The notes under the pieces were generated by a model that was given only the letters and a program-made list of their open reading frames with translations, did no database searches and was not told where the DNA came from. This document shows positions 57,927 to 64,000 of a stretch of 64,000 nucleotides of DNA, piece after piece (position 1 is the stretch's first letter; the number at the start of each line of letters is the position of its first letter). The stretch covers positions 2,790,001 through 2,854,000 of the forward strand of contig JAALGY010000012.1 in the NCBI GenBank assembly GCA_032358165.1. Reading direction: 5' to 3'. A program made the position numbers and the translations under genes. This DNA comes from Diplosphaera chodatii. Its lineage: Eukaryota > Chlorophyta > Trebouxiophyceae > Prasiolales > Stichococcaceae.

Positions 57927-60900
57927 ATGCAAGCACTGCAATGCAGCGCCCGAAGCAAGCCTGTGCTGTGCTTTGCAATGGGGGCAGCGCTGGTGACTTT
58001 GATCAGCATGGGCACAATGCTGGGGGGCTCCACATGGACCACCAGCGCCGCGCAGTCAATGATATTATCCGTTGCAAAGCCGTCCGGCGAAGGCCTTCCT
58101 CAGCTTCAACTTCTGGGCTGCCCGCCAGGCTGCACTCGCCACGGCAACTGCGATAGAGAACACGGGACATGCATGTGAGTGTGTAAAATAAATGCAGCCT
58201 GGACGAGAGAAGCACAGCTGCAGCTGTAGCAGACTACTAGCGGACCTGCAAGCAGCAACGCGCAGCAGCAGCTCCTGTGCAGTGCACCCCGCAAGTAGCA
58301 CCAGTGATTGCAAAACTGTGTGATGCAGATGTGAGTTCGGTTGGGAGGGCGGCAGCTGTGACCGCTTGCGACTGCCAGCCTGCCGCAGCCACACAGCCGA
58401 GGATGCGGTGATGAGCTGCAGCTGGCCCTGGCAGCCGCGTCCGCGCAACTGCGAGTGCATCCGGCAGTGCGCGGACTACCTAACGGTGAGTCCTTAGCCT
58501 CAAAATAGCTGTCGATGACATCTTGTCTGGAGGTTGACCCAGGTTGACAATGAGATGAAACCACTACGGCAGCGCAAGCTCACTGTACAGCTATGGGGCG
58601 AACACCATGTCAGGCAGCGTCTTGGGAGCAGCAACACAGGACCATTTAGCAGAGATCTCACCACCAGTGTACCTGCCATACCTGTACAGGAGCTGGGCAG
58701 CACCTCGGCTGCGGGGTCAATAATTGAAAATGCCGTATGTTACGGATTCCCTGGCCTGCCGCCAGAGCAGCAGCTGTCCTCAATGCCTGCGGACAGCAAT
58801 TCGAGTGCAAAATACTACAGGGGCTTCAACGTCACTAGACAGGCATGGATGCTATCAGGGCTTCTGACCATTTCCAGTGGTGTGCTGATGCGCACAGTGC
58901 TAGATGCTGCTGTCCGTCCATTGTTCATTGCAACAGCATTTGTCGGTGTACAACAACATCAGGTGCCTGGTGTGCAGGTTGAGATCTCTCTGACGCAATT
59001 CAGGGACGAAGTATCCAAGCCACCCGACCAAGCAGCTCACTGGTTGCCATTGGACAGGTGCAGACTGGTCACCACTGCATGCTTTACTTCCATGGTGCAA
59101 AGTCCGTGGTGGCAACGGCCACGGGGCACCATGGCATCCTGTAGAATGCCCCAGCAGACACTCCAAAGCTGAACCGACAGCACGCAATTCTGGCTAAGCC
59201 TGGGACCAGGCTGATCTTTCCATCGAAACTGCAGGTGTCCGAACCAGTGCTCATACCTGGGCCTTTGCTGGGGCATGGATGCTGTTTCTACTGAAGTGAA
59301 CGGTATCTGTGACTGCAATTTTGGGCAAAAGGTAAACAGCAATGCTTAACCTGCACGCGGACTTGCTCTTGTGCATCTGCACATGATGCGATATCAGGTG
59401 TACGAGCGGCTTGGATGTTTCGGCACAGGGGTCAGGCGAGAAACGAACAGTAATTGGGGCAACACACACCGTTTGACACGTGCATGTGGTCTTGCAGGGT
59501 GCCGACTGCTCGGAACAGTGGATGTACTGGGGAGACAACAGGGTCAACTGCTTCAATGGGTGCTCCGGCGCTGGCGTCTGCAAATCGGGCTGGTGCCACT
59601 GTAAGCGCGGCCATTGGGGCCTCGACTGTTCCCGTACTAAGGTCCGGGCCACAGCAACCTGCTGGCCCCACAGCGGTCCAAGAACCTTGACAACACAGAC
59701 TTATAGCACGTCGTTAGGGAGAGCCCTGGCGAAATGGCCTCACAAGACAAGCTGCATGCTCAGTGTCTCCGCACAGCCACATGTGGTGGCAGAGGTGCTT
59801 GCCGTGCTTCAACCTCGCCTCAGGCTTGCCCTGCAGCGTCAGGAGCAGCAACCGAGCCGAGGAATCCCCGCACAGACTTGCCCTGCTCCAAAGCCTCGTC
59901 GATGGCAAGCAAGGCAGCAATGTGGCGTGTGCCTTGCAGGCGTACGCACGGCACGAGAAGAAGCAGCGCCGCTCGCTGCGCATCTATGTGCAGGAGCTGC
60001 CCATCACCATGAACCTGGCGTTTCCGGTTGTGTTCCGTGATGGTGGGTTCTACTACGGTGAGTGGGTGATGACAGCAGGTCATGTGTGGGGCTCGGTGGC
60101 AGCCTTGCATGTGTGTCTGAGCAGTGACATGCGTCTTGCCTGCCGAGGTGTGGTGGCTGTGCAGTGGGGGCCGTGGCGTGGAGTGGAGCAACTGACCCAC
60201 TGCTGTAGTTGTGGTGAGCGGCAAACGAGCTGAGGTGGGGAGGTGTTGCGCTCCTGCAGATGGCATCTACCTGGCACACAACGCATTCCTGTCCCGGCTG
60301 CTGGCGGACTGGCGCGTCCGCACTGAGGACCCCTGGGAGGCGGACCTGATATACGTTCCAGCCCTGACGTGAGTGCGCCAAGTGCAGACCACTGTACTTT
60401 TCTGTCAGTGCGGCAACAAGGGTCGTTGCCTGTGGACGACCACTGCCTGCAGCCTGCCCTGAACTGCATGTAGCCCCGTGCAGAAACTACTGGACCGGTA
60501 ACCTTGGCCTGCCTTGGGACCATGTCAACCAAGTGGCGACCTGGCTGCAGCAGCACTCTGAGCTCTGGCGCCGCCACAATGGTGCCGACCATCTGTTCTG
60601 GTGCGGCAACTGTTTACAGAGAGTCCAAACAGTCAGCACCCGATGTTCATTTGTGCCTGCTGTGGCCATCTCCTTTGTGCTCTTCCAATTTTCGCTGCTT
60701 CACAGCGCATGAACCAGCTGCCAGGCTGTATGACAACATGATCAGGGACAGCTGCTCTGCATATACATTGTGCCAGCTCCCCCTGCGCCGATGCGCTGGT
60801 TGCGTCGGTGTCGCGCAGGTTCACCGGGGACAGGGGCGCCTGCTACTACGACTCGGAGGTGATCGGAGACAAGGAGGGGCCGGCCGCGCGCCTGGCCAAC

Positions 60901-63072
60901 TCCATCTGGCTCACCCACTTCTGCTACAGCAACGACCGCGTGTACTCGGACGAGATGCACGGCGGCTGGCGCGCCTGCTTCGGTGTGGCCCTGTGTGACT
61001 GGGACTGCGTGCTCTGAGCCTGTGTGACCTACACGATTGCCCCGCATCAGTGGCTCACCAGCAGTGTTTGGGCGCATGCATGCAGCGGTGTCCACCATCT
61101 CCGATCGTGCGGAGATGCTGGTCCACTGTTTGGGTGTGAGTGCCACTTGGTGATTGCTGAGCTGCGTTCCGGCGTCCGCAGACCCGCAGAAGGATGTGTG
61201 CGCCGTGCCGCACACCGTGATGGGGAGCGAAGCTGCCGCGTACTACACGGCAGAGCGGCTGGCGACCAATGGCACCCTGCCACTGGGCCGGCGTCCAGAC
61301 CTGGTGTTCTTCAACGGTGGGCTGCTAGACAGTCCTCGCAGACGGCTTGCAGGTGTCTGTCGCCATACACCGCATCTCAGCTGCAGCCAGGCTTCGAGCC
61401 AGGTCGCATCCACCTCACAGCGTGCTGCATGTGGTCAGTGCGGCTGCCCGAGCAGCCACATGGTGCAGCAGCTGGCGGCGCCCGATGCTGAGTCCAGTCG
61501 TCAGGCACACCCTGACCAGCTCCCAGTAGATCAGCGGCTGGCCGCTGTGTGCACCGCCTAGTGCCTTGTGGATGCCGATGGCATGTGCTGCGGACGACGT
61601 TATTTGAAACTGATTGCTGATACAACTTCCATCATTCACATCTCCTGCGCCGAGTATGTGACCCACTTGCCCTGCAACAGGGGGCATCGGACCAACGCCA
61701 GACTACTCTGGGGGTGTGCGACAGGAGTTCTTCAGACTGTTCACGAACAACAGCAGGTGAGCTGTGCAGCACACCTGCACCCTGCTGAGGGTCTCTATTG
61801 CACACATGTTCACGTCTGTAGCTCACTTCAACCGGTGACATCTGGTGAGTTGCAATTCTGCCCCTCAGGTTTGCCATCAACCGGCCAGACACCTGGGGCG
61901 GCGAGGCATACGCTGAGGCCAGGCGCAATGCCACCTTCTGCTTCATCCCAACAGGGGTGAGCAGTCTCGTGCTATGTGCTCAGAGTGGCATGGCCACTGC
62001 ACACGCCCAGGCTGCAGTGGTGGCGGCGCACCGGGCAACATTGCACCGGCAGGGTGAAGAAGCTTTGCTGCTGTGGACCAGCTACAGCGTGACGCCTCTT
62101 GACGCCTGGGCCTGCCGTGTATTGCAGCATGGCTGGGGGATCCGCATCACCCCGGCAGTGCTCGCGGGCTGCATCCCGCTCATCATCCAGGTACGGTGTT
62201 TGCTTCAATCGTATTTCACATTGGCAATGTGTTGCCCTCGCGTGACAGTCGCTGACTTGCTTGGCCTGCAGGGTGGCATGCGGCAGCCGCATCATGAGGT
62301 GGTCCCCATGCTGACCACTTGCGCCCCCGCAGGATGGCATGCGGCAGCCGTACGACGACGTGCTACCCTACTGGCGCTTCGCCATCCGGCTGCACAAGGC
62401 GGACCTGCCCCGCCTGGAGCAGCTGCTCGACAGCATCAGCGAGGCGCGCGTGACGGCGCTGCAGTATGGCCTCATGAAGTGCGCCTTTTGCAGCACCCCT
62501 CCCTGCGCATTATTGATGAGCAACACGCGTGTGTGCTGCTCGAACTGCAGGATGGCCTGGGTGTGCCTGTGCTGCATACAATCGAGACAGTTGAAGTTGG
62601 CTCAAGTGTTTGTGACTGCATTGTGCAGGCGTCTTGTCGTCTATCCATGTTGTTGCAGAACGGCCTGTTAGCTGCAGCTACAGTGCCAGGTATTCTCACT
62701 CCTGTCACAAGCATCACAAGCCAACTCGATCACGAGCAACTTGACACATGCTGCAGGTACTACTCAGCATTTGTGTGGCCGCTGGACGGCAAACACCCAG
62801 ATCCAGGGCCCGGGCGCGCCTATGAGCACACCCTGATGTCCCTGGGTGTGTCTTCAGCGCAACAAAGAGCTCTTCCTGCAATGCCTTCCCTAAGCATGTG
62901 CGTGCAAGCTGGCATGATAGCGTCGTGTATGCGCAATGTTGTGATTCCAAGAATGATTGGGCGCACACCACATGGTCACAGCCTCCTGTATTGTTCCTCC
63001 GCAGACCGTGCTGCCACCACCATGTACCTGCGCACCGGACAGCGCAACATGGCGCAAAGACGGCTGCGATAG
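57927..63072 (+). CDS. EGF-repeat exostosin-family glycosyltransferase (GT47), plus strand
   Basis: The first exon (57927-58174) opens MQALQCSARSKP, then a membrane helix (VLCFAMGAALVTLISMGTML) and an EGF-like start (CPPGCTRHGNC). The exon 58329-58485 continues the EGF (CEFGWEGGSC). Cys-rich exons near 59230-59330 (CPNQCSYLGLC...CDCNFGQK) and 59500-59640 (CFNGCSGAGVCKSGWCHC) follow. The exostosin domain is SLRIYVQELPITMNL (about 59975), then WEADLIYVPAL, NYWTGNLGLPWDHV, GADHLFW, GACYY, IWLTHFCY, KDVCAVPHT, PDLVFFNG and YSGGVRQEFFRLF. It ends with RNATFCFIPTG, GWGIRITPAVLAGCIPLII, DVLPYWRFAIRL, YYSAFVWPLDG and a last exon to TAG at 63072. Phases agree at the junctions I checked. It is a paralogue of the minus-strand GT47 gene with the same EGF-plus-exostosin plan and probably the same Golgi location, but it is clearly diverged. 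Exon borders between 58485 and 59057 are uncertain. Confidence 0.83.
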
Positions 63073-64000
63073 CGTGGACAACCTTGGCATGGTACTGAGG
63101 GCGTGGCGTGGCGTGCTCAACATGCATTGGGCGAGTATGGTGGGCGGGGTCTAGCAAGCTTGCCCTGCGAGCTGCAGGGCTGGGACCAAGCCTCGCCGTT
63201 GGTTGCCGCTGGTAGATGAAAGGGCAGGCGAGTGATAGATCGCTGGCATGCGAGTACAACAAATAGACGGTAGACGACAACGGGGTTTCTTATCGCGAAG
63301 TGCAGTGTGTGCGCCGGCCACGCTTTGTGCGAGGTCCTGAGCATTCATACGCACACTGCGGTGCTCGTCAGCGGAGTGGTCGAGATAGTGTTTGCATGTC
63401 ACTCCAGCGCAATCTCGGAAGGTCAGTCAGCAAACAGAATTGCTTGTTTCAGCTTTGTGTATCAGGCAACTTGTGCATGGCTGGAAGTCATGGCGGATGT
63501 TGTCGGGCACTGCCACAGTGCGCTTATTGGCACACTGCTTCTGGCACACCGTACGCACACCGGGACATGAGTAGTCATGTGCTTTGGCTGTTGGTGATTT
63601 GTGGACTGCGCAACCATGCAGTCGCTGCCATTCTGTTCATAGTTGAGTGTTGTGGTTGCAGCCAAATCCTACTGTATGCAACATGTTGAAACCTGTCTTT
63701 TTGCCGTCAAGGTCAGTATGATGTGCACCACTGAAGCAATGTAGTCTGATGTCAGTGCAGCTTCGCTGCCTATCAAGCCAAGCAGATTTTGAAATAAGGT
63801 GGCATTGCTACAGAACCCGCGCCGTCCTCTTCAACAATGCAGATCTGCCACTGCCCGTTGCATTTCACTCCCTGCTGCTTTCCCAAGCCGACAGACCATG
63901 TTAAAGTATCTAATCAAAAACAATAAAATAAAATGAATAAGTTCGTTTTTGGGCTATGCGGCTCGGGGTGGTGGCGCTTGGCAACTGCAGCTGATGGCGC
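63073..64000. other. Unassigned 3' flank
   Basis: I see no gene here. A short A/T-rich stretch (63901-63945) stands out from the GC-rich background and may be a transcript end or repeat remnant. Confidence 0.4.

Noticed and set aside
58534..59172. 212-codon plus-strand ORF as a single exon
   Set aside because: Parts fit the GT47 gene, but the middle (about 58840-58975) has no EGF or exostosin character and the end overruns a GT donor at 59058. Left as uncertain exon structure.
61957..63072. 371-codon continuous plus-strand ORF
   Set aside because: It reads through several introns of the GT47 gene. Only its last exon is in the real frame; the exostosin motifs lie in spliced frames.
1..64000. 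tRNA, rRNA, CRISPR arrays, operons
   Set aside because: No cloverleaf, rRNA core or regularly spaced repeats were noticed, and the gene structure is eukaryotic. I could not run a covariance-model search.

Overview
This window is eukaryotic nuclear DNA. Every recognisable protein is split into many short exons (mostly 50-380 nt) by GT...(T)GCAG introns of roughly 80-300 nt, GC content looks moderately high, and intergenic spacers are about 0.3-3 kb. The family content (GT47 exostosins with EGF-like modules, DUF3431, RRA/XEG113-like and GT15-like glycosyltransferases, a SAP-domain protein, a TGTAA poly(A)-type signal) points to a green alga, probably a core chlorophyte such as a trebouxiophyte. 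The organism is inferred; no species-level evidence is visible.

Layout. (1) 1-8.7 kb: an Ala/Ser/Pro-rich minus-strand gene and a divergent plus-strand SAP-domain, acidic, coiled-coil gene. (2) 9-21 kb: DUF3431 copy 1 (minus), a possible small membrane protein (minus), an RRA/XEG113-type nucleotide-sugar transferase (plus), a truncated DUF3431 fragment (minus) and a GT15/KTR-like transferase (minus). (3) 21.9-26 kb: DUF3431 copy 2, a pseudogene. (4) 26-29.7 kb: two diverged ~600-bp repeat elements next to the 5'-truncated C-terminal ORF of a non-LTR retrotransposon. (5) 31.8-45.6 kb: a MycE-type O-methyltransferase (plus), a long GT47/EGF gene (minus) and a TylF/MycF-type O-methyltransferase (minus). 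(6) 46.6-50.4 kb: DUF3431 copy 3 (minus), intact. (7) 53.9-63.1 kb: an O-fucosyltransferase-like gene (plus) and a second GT47/EGF gene (plus).

For five genes I built splice models by hand. Their exon lengths sum to exact multiples of three with no internal stop: RRA-like 363 aa, MycE-like 319 aa, TylF-like 315 aa, DUF3431 copy 3 427 aa, O-fucosyltransferase-like 530 aa. Nearly all the enzyme genes start with a short basic segment and one hydrophobic helix, the topology of type II Golgi proteins.

The window therefore looks like a clustered set of Golgi-type enzymes that could build and O-methylate a complex surface glycan: several glycosyltransferases, two sugar O-methyltransferase families, and a DUF3431 family that has expanded and decayed locally. 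That functional link is inference from co-location and shared topology. Stretches not covered by a feature are described as unassigned.
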